A stretch of 64,000 bases of DNA from Hyparrhenia diplandra. Lineage: Eukaryota; Streptophyta; Magnoliopsida; Poales; Poaceae. The notes beneath the pieces were generated by a model that saw only the letters and a program-made list of their open reading frames with translations, made no database searches and was not told the DNA's origin. A program made the position numbers and the translations under genes. Positions 48,201 through 59,265 of this stretch are shown here, in pieces (within the stretch, counting starts at the first letter, position 1; each line of letters starts with the position of its first letter). The DNA lies in the NCBI GenBank assembly GCA_015847255.1, contig JADLZK010007359.1, positions 62,001 through 126,000 of the forward strand, given 5' to 3'.

Positions 48201-49794
48201 ACAATAGGTTGGCACTGATGTTTAGCCCACTGTCATTTGTAAGTTATATTAAGTTCGATATCTATAAACACTTTCACTTCTATGAACTACAGATCATGTT
48301 CGTTTTTGGTATATTACAACCTGAATGGAACTCTGAATCTTTCTAGAATAGTAGTGCTAGTTCTGGTGGCATTACTGTGTGGAATGGAGCAATGGTACTA
48401 CTGCACTTGAGATGCTCTATCTGTGGCACTGTTTGAACCTTTTGGCAACTGTTTACATACAGTAGGGGTATGGAGAGTTCTGTGGCCACCCATCCCCTGT
48501 GACACTTGAACCTTTTGGCAACTGTTCGAGATTATCTAAAATTATAAACAAATGGTTTGTTTCCCCTAAATTAGGAACCTTCCAAAAAAATCTGTCAACT
48601 TCTGTAATGTCTTTGGACATTTTGTATGCCTGTCTTCAATGCTCTTAAAAATGGGAAGCATAGTGCCACAGAACTGAAATCATTTCGCCATACCAGTGCA
48701 TCTGGTAGAACAAGTGCTATGTTCCTATGCTCTTAAAAAAAATTCTAAATTTTTCCAACCAGTATGTTACTATGTAACTCACCAGTAAATACTGCTACCA
48801 GTACAATTGTTAAACCCTGAACTGTACAGTACCGAATCAGGAGGACAATATTTTTAAATCATGTTTGCTGTTTCAGATCCAAACAACTGCACCAAAGAGT
48901 TGCTTTATGAGGCTCTAGGGGAAAGTCGTAGCAACAGGTAATTAAATTGGAGACTGTTGAGTATCATGGCTAGCTGTGGTGCTAGCAAGTTAGCATGCTA
49001 CTGTTTCTAGAGATACTGTGGTAAGTTGTCATATTGTCCTTTGTTTATAATGGGAAAAGAGTGGACATTATGCTCAATTCTTTAGGATACGAAGATACGA
49101 AGAGTGATCTGCATCATCCATGCATTCTGTCACTTCAATCATGCTATCTAGATACGGTGCCAAGCAAAAAATGTCTGTGTATGTCTATCGATTTATGTGT
49201 GTCTTTTGAGTATTTATGTATTTATGTGTGCTCCATTAATGTATCCGTAGTGGTAGAAAACTATCCATGCTATTATAAATTTATGATGGCATTGGGACTA
49301 GTTGAGGTAATCAGTAGAAGTTAAACGCCTTGTTTCATCAGTAGAGAACTGGAGGCTTGAACAATGTGGTATTGGCTTGGTGCCTTTTGTTAAATGTGTT
49401 CCAAGGTATAACTGATATTACTTTACCCTCAATGGGTTGAAGAATGTTGCATTATTTTTTTGCAAATGTACTGCTTGTACTGGTGCACCCTATCAGAGAT
49501 TTGAAGTAACGCTTGAAGTTTCATTTGTTTGTATGATGTCATTATCTCAAGTGTTCTTTCTGTTTCTCATATGCACCGTATAGAAACTATATTACTGCAA
49601 ATGTTCTTGGAAATGTTCTTGGAGGCAGGCCCGACTATGTTCTTGGAAATGTACATTCACTGTATAACGGCACTTCTATCAATCACACAGCAATAAAAAT
49701 AAAGTTGACATCTCTCAACTATTCCCACATATCATTCATGCTCTCGGGTAACTATTCACGCTTTGCTATGTGTGCATGTACAATAGTTATCTTT

Positions 49795-49939
49795 CTCCCT
49801 CATAGTTCAAATTGTAGTTACTTTGGTTTTTAGATTCATTTGTTTAGCTATGTATCTAGACATAGTGTATAACTAGGTGCATAACAAAATCAATGTATCT
49901 AGAAAAGCCAAAGTGAACTACAATTTGGAACGGAGGGAG
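49795..49939. mobile_element. Stowaway MITE inside the MULE
   Basis: The left end ctccctcatagttcaaattg and the right end caatttggaacggagggag are inverted repeats of the CTCCCTCCGTTCCAAATTG type. Length is 145 bp, noncoding. Confidence 0.85.
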
Positions 49940-50366
49940 TATTAACACTTTCTCCTCTACTAAGATATGAAAATGTGCCAAAGAATTGAACATTATTGGA
50001 CCGATGGAAGCTATAGCTGTGATAGTGTCTCCTTAGTTGTACAAGTGACTTCTGAACACCTTCAACCTGTATATGCAATCAACGTGGACATATCAAACAG
50101 CGGAAAGTTTTAGATTCTTCAACGACATGTCACACTTCCATCTACAACAAAGGCACTCTATTATCAGAAAGTTCATTTAGAGCATTAAACTAACAGTACA
50201 TTCCAACATGCAATAGAAATTATGATGGCCATATCGAGGAATATTTCCACTCGGAACAAGCTGTGCCCCCACAAATAGCCTAACATATATCATCGTACCG
50301 CTAACACTGTAGAGGACTCGCAACATCCGTTACAAACGGCTAGGAAAGTTCAAAGTTCCATTACAT

Positions 50367-50388
50367 ACTCTCTCTCTCTCTCTCTCTA
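50367..50388. repeat. (CT)n microsatellite
   Basis: An uninterrupted run of ct units in the interior of the Mutator-like element. Confidence 0.9.
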
Positions 50389-50947
50389 ATAGTTGGTCTT
50401 CCTCCATTAGCGTTCTCTGTCCCCTCGTGCCAAGTGAATAGGATGGAAAGGGAGGAGTATACAGTAGTAAACACTATTGAGCAAAGTGCAAGCAATGTGT
50501 CTAATAATGGACCACCATTCTTTAGAGATTCAAAGTGTCATGATAACAAAAAAAAAAAGAATAAAGTAACACAATACCAACCATGCTGAGATGTGGCATA
50601 CATAAAGGAATACATTATGCAGTACTAATAATATATTAAAATGTGCATCAATAGCCTACATATTGGACGTACCCAGGAAAAGTTACATTATAAAAACATT
50701 TCCGGATGCAAATTCTTATCGAGCCATACAACTGCTTCTTCTTGACATAGGCCAATGTTCCAATCTAGGTGTCTTTGCAATGGCAACATGAAATAAACAA
50801 CTGGGCTGCTGGTACAAAAGCTCCCCTTCAGCTAGAGAGGTTTTAGAGCTTCCTAGTGCTCCTTGTTCTGTTGGCTCTAACAATCAGTAAATATTATATG
50901 TCTGCCTTCATAGCTTCTTGAAATAGGTTTTAGGAGGAAGGAAGTTT

Positions 50948-52522
50948 CTAATCATTACAGATTATAGCGTCAATCAAAATGCTAGACAATTGAATCTCCT
51001 GGTCATCGATGGTGATTGTAATGTTAGCAGGTGCTTTGACATGGTTGTCACTCATACACATCAATTCATACAGCATGAGCTTCTTGAAATAGAGGAAAGA
51101 TTCCTGATAATAGGGAATTCAAAGTGTTAGATTCATGTACAAAGTAATATTATACAAAATGCAACCGGTTGAAACGAAATGATCTATCTACCCTGTTAAC
51201 AAGGCAAAGATGCAAAAATATTAAATCATTTCAAATGAATTATGTAGCAGTGTGATGACATTTCAAATTTAGAATAAAGAAACAGAGTTCCAAGCTTGGT
51301 GTGATAAAGGGCATTACAGTGAGGCAACATTCAAAAACAAATGAACCAGTTCTTCAAATATGTTCTCTCAGAGGTCGAATGGCGAGAGTAAAATAGAGAA
51401 GCAAGTTAACTGTTTCAGCTGTACCTGAGAAGCTTTCATTGTACACTTCAATTTTTTTTGGAAGCCTCGGTTCCAGCACTTGCCTGGATTGTGAAATGCC
51501 AATCTAGATGCAGATCTAGCAGCCAATGGTCTACCCGAGGATAGCAGCAAAGTGGAAGCCTAAAACAGTGAAATGAAATTTGTTGAAGAACTCAAACAGG
51601 AAAATGGCCATGGCCACCCATTCAAAAGAAGGTATAAATCTAAGTATAGTCATTATGTTACCCGTGCATGTAGGGCTTTTCAAATCTGCTTTTCCAAAAA
51701 AAGGACTTTTCAGATCTAAGGCACATGTCCACTGAGCTTGGCTGTGTACTGATAGAACATGTTGGGAGCTACATTTCTTAAGAATAAATTCAAATGATTT
51801 ATTACAGTTACAAAAGTCTTACCGAGAACAATGATGAGAGTTAGAAAACTTGCTACATTGGAAGCTAGTGCACACTGCCTCGAAGTTCATTGAACATGAG
51901 AGTCCTAGCAAATTGGTCATACTATTTTTTTTTTTTTAATTTTTGTAAGTACAAAAGATTTTTTATATGAAGTTGTCGTTCCTATTGAAAGCAAAAGAAG
52001 TGTTTTATTCAAAAGGACAGCTCTCCACAGGGCAGACATTAGTTTAGCAAATACTTAGTAGTACATCTTTGTTGTCTTCTTTTAGAATAGGCATCCAAAG
52101 CAGGTGTGATTCAGCCCTTGTCATGAGGTCTACACCCAAACTGAAGTCTGTAATTCTTTAGCTAACGCATTGTTGTTGTTCATGTTAAGCTTGACCTCAG
52201 TATTTATTAGAGCCGACCCTGGTGACATTGTGGGTTGGCTCATATAACATCTCATAGTTAGAAGGGTACTATTTCATTCATCTAGTGCAGTGTGGGAGCT
52301 CAAGAAGCACAAAAAAGAACATTAACAGGATGTGAACCATCATTTAACACATAGCAGATGTAAAAAAATTAAAGCAACAGACAGCAAATGATTCATCAAT
52401 GGAAAGAAAAATCCAAGAATAAGAATTCAAAAAGCATTCAAGATTTATCTCTCAAGATAGAGTAGGAAGCAAATACTTACTTCATCCTCATCTGAGCTAC
52501 TGCGGAGCTTGCACATTGTCAT
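50948..52522 (-). CDS. Hypothetical 110-residue protein, three exons, inside the MULE
   Basis: Exons 52522-52481, 51559-51425 and 51103-50948 join in frame with phase-0 junctions: donors GAA|GTAAGT and CAG|GTACAG, acceptors TTTTAG and TTATCAG. Protein: MTMCKLRSSSDEDE, then a basic Ser/Arg-rich middle (STLLLSSGRPLAARSASRLA), then a better-structured end (ESFLYFKKLMLYELMCMSDN ... NITITIDDQEIQLSSILIDA) and a TAG stop. I do not recognise the family. It reads inward from the right end of the element. It could be a captured host gene fragment, an accessory MULE gene, or the 3' end of a longer gene. A further possible upstream exon ends at about 54132 (WAKMERSTVE|GTGAGC). Confidence 0.45.
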
Positions 52523-54586
52523 GCAAAGTATCTATACAACCTAAGCACTATCATGTTCTATGCCCCCAAACCAAATAAATCGCTTCAATCTGAATAATCT
52601 TGAGCAGACTGCCTTTGCTATTCCTGCCAGTTCATTTCAAATCTCTCTGATTCTTCTAAAATTTGTTCTTTTCTTCAGCTTGGGCACATGAAGATGTCAT
52701 TTATTCTAGAAGTCTGGTTGTACTTAGAAAGCGAAACATCACTTTTACAGAACCAAAGTTCTTCAGAATGAGCAATGTTACTTTTAGAAATGTCCAGCCT
52801 TCGGCCCTATTATCAGACAGTCAAACCAAAGACCATCCACCAATATCACAATAATTTTACTATTGTTGCTATGTACTTTCTCTCGGTAAATGATATTCTC
52901 AGGTAGATTGGCATCGGAACAAATTTAAGGCCCAATGAGCATTTAAAGAATATTTTGAAGATTTAACGAGCCAAATTTATCAAGCCATAGATGAATTAAG
53001 GCGTAAAAGCGTAAAAGCACATATACTGATATAGTTCACAGATAGAGTTGACAGAGCAAACCAGAGCTCAATAGATAATGGACAAAAAATGATAATTTCA
53101 ATACTGTCATAAAACGAGATAAATGTGAAGGATTAGATGAAAACATGACATCCATGATGCAAAAATAAGTTTTGTAATCAGACATAGAAGAAGAGAAGAT
53201 GTACAAGGGCAAAGTCATATGAAGAACACAAAAATGATTACCTGCATGAGTAAATGACAAGTGATCTGCTAGCGCGAATTATAGAAAACTTCCAATTAGA
53301 CATCAGAAGCATTTCCTAGCATCCAGCACAAACAGGAAAAAAACATATATTTGAATTCAGTCAACTTTCCTCTAATTGTCTTGCCCAATGCAACATTCAT
53401 AAGCTACTCGGCACAAATGGTATTGTGAGTTTATATGGTACAGAAACAACTACCCATTACTTGTCACTTTCACAATATTATTGCAAAGAAGACTACAACA
53501 ACCACATTTGAGCTGTTAGATAGTGCAAGTTTAGATATGCTGAATTAATTGTAAATTTCAGTAAGAACTTGAAGAAAACATGAAAAACACAATAAAAAAC
53601 ATAAACATAATGGTAAGTAAGAAAATTGTTTGCATTGTCATACAGCAATCTGCAACAGGCACTATACTAAACTGCAGATCGGTAATAGCGAAGAAGCCTT
53701 CTGGTTCGATTTGCCTATTTTATTTTATCTAACTTTTAAAAAAAGTATGTACAGAACAAGAATTAACTATGCTAAGAAGTTTTCAATGTAGTGCTCCTCT
53801 CAAGTACTACATAGTAATAGCAAATGGGATAGCAATGCATTATACATGTTCATGACACTGAATACCATGGTCTGTATGCTCAAGTATTTCGAAAATGTAT
53901 CAGCTATACCAAGTAGGTTCATAGATAAATCTGCTCACAAATATTATCCTCATTCCCATTAGCATTGACTTCTCCCTTGCTAATTCCATGAAAGACCTTC
54001 TTTGAGCTTCAGCCGTTGGAAAAGAAGAAGATTCAATATTTTAATAAAAATTGAGAGCAAAAGTCACACGAACATTATTGAAAAATCTCGACACAAATGT
54101 AGATACGGATCAAATCGGGGTAGCAGCTCACCTCGACTGTAGACCTCTCCATCTTTGCCCATCTTGATGTGCGCCCCTCTTGCCGCCGTCGCGGACGCAT
54201 TATCCGCGCATCGAGTCCCAAATCTGCTGCCGCCCAACGCCGGCGTGGAGTTGGCGCATTATCCTCTTTGCTCAAGAAACCTTGTCCAGATTTTAGGAAT
54301 TCCTTTGTCAAAGATGCGAGTTACATAACTGAATGAACACTCTCAAAATATCATGGAAAAAACAAATTAGATTCGGAACTTACTTGGACCTCAAATTCCT
54401 GTACTGAAGTAGTGCTTCCTTGCCTTAAGTGAACTGATTCCTCCGCTTGAACAGGGCAGCGCACCTTCATTTCTATCCCTCCAGCTGCGGATCTAGTATT
54501 TTCTTTTCCAGACGTCTAATCTGCTGGACGGATTCGGAAGCACAGTGTCCTTTGAACTGGGGGTGAGCATGCGAGCAGTAGCCGGG
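52523..54586. other. MULE interior, right side
   Basis: AT-rich except 54120-54260, a GC-rich candidate exon on the minus strand (APTPRRRWAAADLGLDARIM) ending in a good donor near 54131. It may be a 5' exon of the small gene at 50948-52522. Nothing else is recognised. Confidence 0.35.
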
Positions 54587-54923
54587 CGGAGGGGAAAGTG
54601 CTGGGGGGGCGAGCAGGAGAGCAGTGGCGAGCGGAGGGGAAAGCGGAGCCTACCTACTCTGCCATATGTCATCAGCAACGGTCAAGAACAGAAACCGAAA
54701 CATTTCACTTGGGCATGTCTACTGGAACTGTATTGGAACTTTTCCCCTCGCCCCTCGCAGTGTCTTGTTTACCAGCAACATTTCCTTCCGGTTTTGCCCC
54801 TAAAAGCTGTAGCCATGACTGGCCTTTACTGATGAGCAGTGCAACACGTATCTCGAGGCTCGGAACACTTTTGGTGGCCAGGATAGCCCTGCGGCGCGTT
54901 GACACAGCGGTAAAACCACGTCC

Positions 54924-57251
54924 GTTCGGTGCGGATGCGCCTCAGGACCTCGTTTTCGCGGTTGAAGGCCTTGATCGAGTTGCCCCGTGCGGAGATGCTG
55001 CAGCACCTTGGCCGGCGACCTCGGTCTTTGTCGGCGCAGCGTGCCCACGATACACCCTCCATAGCTTCCTGTCCCTATGAGCGGTCCACGCTGAACTCCT
55101 CGGTGGCCTCGACAAGCTCCCGATCACGTGATGCGAGGGTACTTGTATTCCATCCATGCCGATGAGTCGCCAGCGCTGCGTTGGCCCGAAATCTATCCTT
55201 GCAGATCTTACGGATGCGGCCGCCTGAGAGGATCATTAGAGCAGCTGCGCGCTGATGCAGACAACGACTAAGAACTTCCGGGATTGGTACCACGCAGTGG
55301 TGGCACCTTACGCATTTGCGACCAACGGACCGCGAGCCTGGGGTTGCCAAGGTAGGACAGGCAGCTAAAATTCTCAAAAATTCCGTGTTGGGAATGATGC
55401 CGCCCGAAGTCGTTGTATGACAGGTTCAGATGTTCCAGCCTACCACAAGCTGGTCAGGCTAATGGGGATCTCGCCACTCGAGATAGTTATTGGAGGCGTC
55501 CGGGCTCTCTAGGTTCTTCGGCGCCCAAGGGATGAAGGGAGGACACCGGCAAAGAGAGTTGTGTGAGAGGTCGAGCATCGTCAATGCAACACAGATCTCC
55601 TAAGCCGGCCAAGATCTCACCGCTGAAGTTGTTCCTGGACAGGTCGATCATCGCACTTGTTGCAAGCGGCTGAGGCCGGTCGGCAGATTGCCTCGAGCTC
55701 ATTGCTTGGCGACAAGTTAAGTGTTATCTTAGCAGTGCTAGCGATCTCATTAGGCACCACGCCGCTCGGGCTATTGCTCGAGAGGTCGATGACCAACAGG
55801 TTGCCATATCGGCCGATGCTTGGAGGTATCGAGCGGACAACCTATTTCTCACGAAGAAAGAGATAGGATAGATCCATGAGGCTCCCGATGGCACTTGGGA
55901 TGGTCTCGGCGGTCGCGTTGCCTGACATATCTAGCTCCCGATGCGTGTGGCGTTATTGATGCACGGCGGGATTTCGCCCGAATCAAGATGTTGTTGGATA
56001 AGCGCAAGTCGTTCTAGTCTTGGCATCCTACAGAGAGACTCTGGGATCGTCCGTTCAGCAAATTGCTTGACAGGTTCAGTAACGTCAGAAGCTGATCATA
56101 TCCCCCAATGGATGTTGGGATCATGCCAACTATGTAGTTCATGTCCAGGTTGAGGTGCAACAAGGTGCGTGGGATCATCGACCCGAGCCGGCTGGGCAGT
56201 CGTCCGCCAATTCCCAGGGATGCTGCCTCAACCTCCTCTAGTGATGAGCAATTTGACATCGCAGCGAAGAATGGCTCTAGGTTGGCGTTGTTATTGTGGC
56301 TCCAAAACTGATTGTTGTCCAAATGCAGGTACGCGAGGTACTTCTTCCCCGAGATGATGCTCGTAGGCAACTCGTCGTGAGCAAGTTGTTTTCCACATCT
56401 ATCGTCACGAGTGAACTGCAGTTGGCTAGCCAACGCGGTAGTGTCCCATTTAGATTGTTGGAGTAGAGATCGAAGCTGATTAATGAGTCGAAGAGGCTGC
56501 TCGAGGCTATTGGGGGGATCTTGCCAGAAAGATTGTTTTCCCGACCTCGACAAAGCCTAAAGTGCGAGTTGATGAATATAGCTGTTGGGATGGTGCCGGA
56601 CAAGTTGTTATACGCAAGGCCCAAATACCCCATTTGTTTCAACTTGGCAAGAGGCGGCGGTATAACGCCATGCAACTGGTTATTGGAGAGGTCAATGAAA
56701 CCAAGGTTCTTAAGGTTGGAGAGCTCGACTGGAACCTGCCCTGTGATGAGGTTGTCCCTCATGTCGAGGGACATGAGGCTCGTCAGGTTACCAATGGCTG
56801 GAGGAATGGCACCAGAGATGAGGTTGTAGCTCATGTCAAGGTACCTAAGGCAGCGTGAGGTTGCCATACAACGGCGGCGGTAGGGAACCATAAATGCTAT
56901 TAAAGGACATGTCAAGGCTCTTGAGGTGTGTGAGCTCACGAGATGGTGGTGGAAGAGCACCGAGAGATACTCAAGTTGGCGAGCAAGCCCCACGACATGC
57001 TCGCGCCGTTTGTCACACGTGATTTGGTGAAGCCGCGGACATGGGCATTGGACTCGTTCCAATCAGCCGGGACTGAGTGCGGCGAGAAGTTGAGCCAGCT
57101 TCGGGGCCAGCGGGGATAGCTTTCTCCTGCAGCAGGACATGCCTCCGTCGATGCCGGATGGCCGTGCCTGGCTCGTCCAACGTCGATGCGGTGAGGAGGA
57201 CGAAGAGGGAAAATAGCGCCGCGCTTCAAGACCATCTTTGGGGACCCTCAT
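54924..57251 (-). pseudogene. LRR receptor kinase, unit 1: 5' part (LRR ectodomain, TM, kinase start)
   Basis: Continues the kinase cut at 44595. On the minus strand from 57251: signal-peptide-like start (VLKRGAIFPL), LRR N-cap with ADWNESNAHV, a run of LRRs (RYLDMSYNLISGAIPPAIGN, LGFIDLSNNQLHGVIPPPLA, FDLYSNNLNGTLPRWLANCS) over 56860-56280, then further LRRs, the transmembrane segment and the first part of the kinase (about 55130-54924) in shifting frames. At least six frame changes. Compared with unit 2 it keeps CGA where unit 2 has TGA. It is non-functional. Confidence 0.9.
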
Positions 57252-58015
57252 GGTTCCCCGGCTTATTTGTCGAAGTGCCTATGGCTGGATCCACGACCAC
57301 CTAGTGTAGGAGTAGCGAGAAAACACAAGTGGAGATTTGGTGTGTGGTGCGTGGAATGGAATAGCTTATGGTCATATATAATTTGGAAAACGCCTTAGTT
57401 GGACAGGGTGGAGAGCACAACATTTGACGGACGAGACCATTGAAAAGGGCCGTGGACTTGACCTGCTTTATGCTACGGTTCGTCCATGTTTCATGGTGGG
57501 CTAGTCCTAGTAGTAGACTAAATACCTGCCAACGAGCTATTGAGACTTTAGACCTACCAATCATCAAATTAAAGCCTTTGCATATTTCCATTCCATTTGT
57601 AAAAGGCACGCCGGTGTTTTGAGAGCAAAAATGTCTTTGCATATTTATATTGCTGCTTTGGCGATTAAGAAACGATGTAAGGGGAGAGTATTACTTGAGT
57701 ACACTAATTATGTATCCCGTGTGCTACCCACCTATAATTCCCTGCCTGTGATTTGTTGATCTTCATTGTCGGAGCCAATTCCTCTGCCAAAGCAATCTGC
57801 CAATCTTCATCCCAAGCCACTGTTAGTTGAGGAATTATAACAGGGTCCTCGGTCCTTACAGCTTGGTAGTTTTTTGTGAGAAGGGGTATTACTAGAATAT
57901 ATAAGTTCTAGAATTTTTAAACAAAATTAAGATAACATGACCATCAATTAGACTTAATCATCATTGATGATAAAAAAAAAGAGTTAGCACCATTGAAGAA
58001 ATGGTCGTGCACACA
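57252..58015. other. Upstream flank of kinase unit 1 and duplication junction
   Basis: AT-rich, presumably containing the old promoter of the kinase gene. It ends at about 58015, where sequence homologous to DnaJ intron 3 begins. No gene seen. Confidence 0.5.
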
Positions 58016-58592
58016 GTTTGCACCCTAAGGATGCATTAGCAATATCTACCATTGACACCAGATGAATCCCTAAAAATGTGAGGTCAAATTCGAGGCGTCG
58101 GAACCATACCCCATAATAGGCCTTTTTGATCTCTCCTTGGCTGGCGTTCTTGCTGACGCCGAGCACATCGTAGTAGTCCCTTGCAGCCACCGGCCTAGTC
58201 CCTGCACCACCGTTTCACCATCAGCCCCACTCCCGAGATCACTAATCCGAAACCAAACGAACGAAGCAACAACGCTTTTCGCGCCACTGACTCACTCACC
58301 GTGGAAGAACCTGTGGGCGCTGCACGGCGACGAAGGGCGAACTCCGGGAGGCCGCCGCGCGTGCGACGTCGCTCCATATTCCTGCAGGGAGGGCGCGAGA
58401 AGCTAAGATCAAGGGACCGCCAGGCGAGGCCCCGAGGAACCGGGAGAATCGGAGACCTAGTGTGAGGGTGGGGACTTCGGGGCCTACCTCTGTGCGCCCG
58501 CGGGAGGCGGGAGGAGGAGGAGGACGCGGAGGGAGGAGAGGAGCGGCGGGCGAGCAGGAGCGCGAGGCGTGCGCCGGCGGGGAGCCGCATGG
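58016..58592 (-). pseudogene. DnaJ (GFA2-like) 5' fragment: exons 1-3 only
   Basis: Copies of exon 1 (start MRLPAGARLALLLARR, about 58590), exon 2 and exon 3 (AARDYYDVLGVSKNASQGEI, about 58200-58108) with their introns and splice borders. After exon 3 the copy ends in intron 3 at about 58016, so the HPD motif and all later domains are missing. Small indels separate exon 2 from the unit 1 version. If transcribed from its copied promoter it would give only a presequence and half a J domain. Confidence 0.9.
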
Positions 58593-59265
58593 CGGCGGCG
58601 GCTGACTGGTGCTCGTGTGGCCTCGCCGGCGCCGCGCGTGTGCTTGCGGGTTAAGAAGAAAGAGAAACACTGCGCCGAACGTTCTGGAATTGCCTGCGCT
58701 GCTTCTCGTGGCCGGGCGACGGGGGCAGTTGGGTTGGGCCTCTTCACTCTTCACACGCATGGATGGTCCATTGGGCCTTGGTCCAATTGAATTGTTGCCG
58801 CTTTTGTGATTTTTTTTTACATTTTAATACGTTTTGATTTGTTTTTTAATAACTCATTTTTTATTTCGCAAAAATTATACTTTTTTGAGAATGTCGCAAA
58901 AATTATACTTCTGTTCCCAATTAAATTGGAAGATTTAAATGTCTGGTAGTTTGAGTTCCTTATCCAAATGTGTCAGTGGACATTAGTCATTGAATTTTAA
59001 AGCCATTTTTTTCTATACTTAAACTAGGCTCTACGGCCTTATTTAAGAGACTTAGGTCCTATTTGAATGCAAGCTATTCTTAAGGTATTGGAGAAAAATA
59101 CTATGGTTTTAAAAATACTTCAATTTTAAAAGCTACGGTGTTTGTATGCAACAAATCTTATAGTTTTTAAAACCATGTTTTTCGTCAAAGCTGTAATCTT
59201 TTTGAAGTTTTACAAACTCCCACTATGACCTTATTTTTTTTTTTTTTTCTAAAGAGTGAAATGCC
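58593..59265. promoter_or_regulatory. Copied DnaJ 5' flank
   Basis: Paralogue of 37834-38464, with small insertions such as a second gcaaaaattatactt near 58890. Confidence 0.45.

Larger units (their letters stand above)
45246..50947. other. MULE interior, left and centre, AT-rich
   Basis: Apart from the candidate exon near 47554-47636 and the Stowaway MITE at 49795-49939, no coding signal or transposase motif is seen. It includes a (CT)n run at about 50367-50388. Confidence 0.5.
44587..54931. mobile_element. 10.3-kb Mutator-like element (MULE) splitting the kinase gene
   Basis: The kinase sequence gttccggtg at 44587-44595 reappears as gttcggtg at 54924-54931 (9-bp target duplication, one base lost). 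Unit 2 has the sequence once (62603-62611). Element ends: left gggaaatgtctaaccgcgtg (44596) and right, reverse complement, ggacgtggttttaccgctgt (54923). Similarity continues as gcgcgcggcagacttatcttggcc against gcgccgcagggctatcctggcc and then tcgtgctccactgctcat against acgtgttgcactgctcat, giving inverted ends of about 120 bp. The 9-bp duplication, G-rich tips and long inverted ends indicate Mutator. No transposase frame is seen in 10 kb, so it is non-autonomous. Its two halves look like transcription units running inward from each end. Confidence 0.85.
37260..58015. repeat. Tandem segmental duplication, unit 1
   Basis: Homology to unit 2 (58016-64000+) starts in DnaJ intron 3: the gtagcaatatctacc block near 37283 matches ttagcaatatctacc near 58040. 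It continues in the same order and orientation through DnaJ exons 3-1, the DnaJ promoter, the gypsy gag-protease remnant and the LRR kinase gene. Without the LINE (41795-44160) and the Mutator-like element (44596-54932) the unit would be about 8 kb. It is more interrupted and more diverged in frame than unit 2. Confidence 0.85.

Noticed and set aside
44596..54923. Interior treated as ordinary intergenic DNA between two kinase genes
   Set aside because: The kinase pieces on both sides are two parts of one gene, with a shared 9-bp sequence at the borders and inverted ends, so the block is an insertion.
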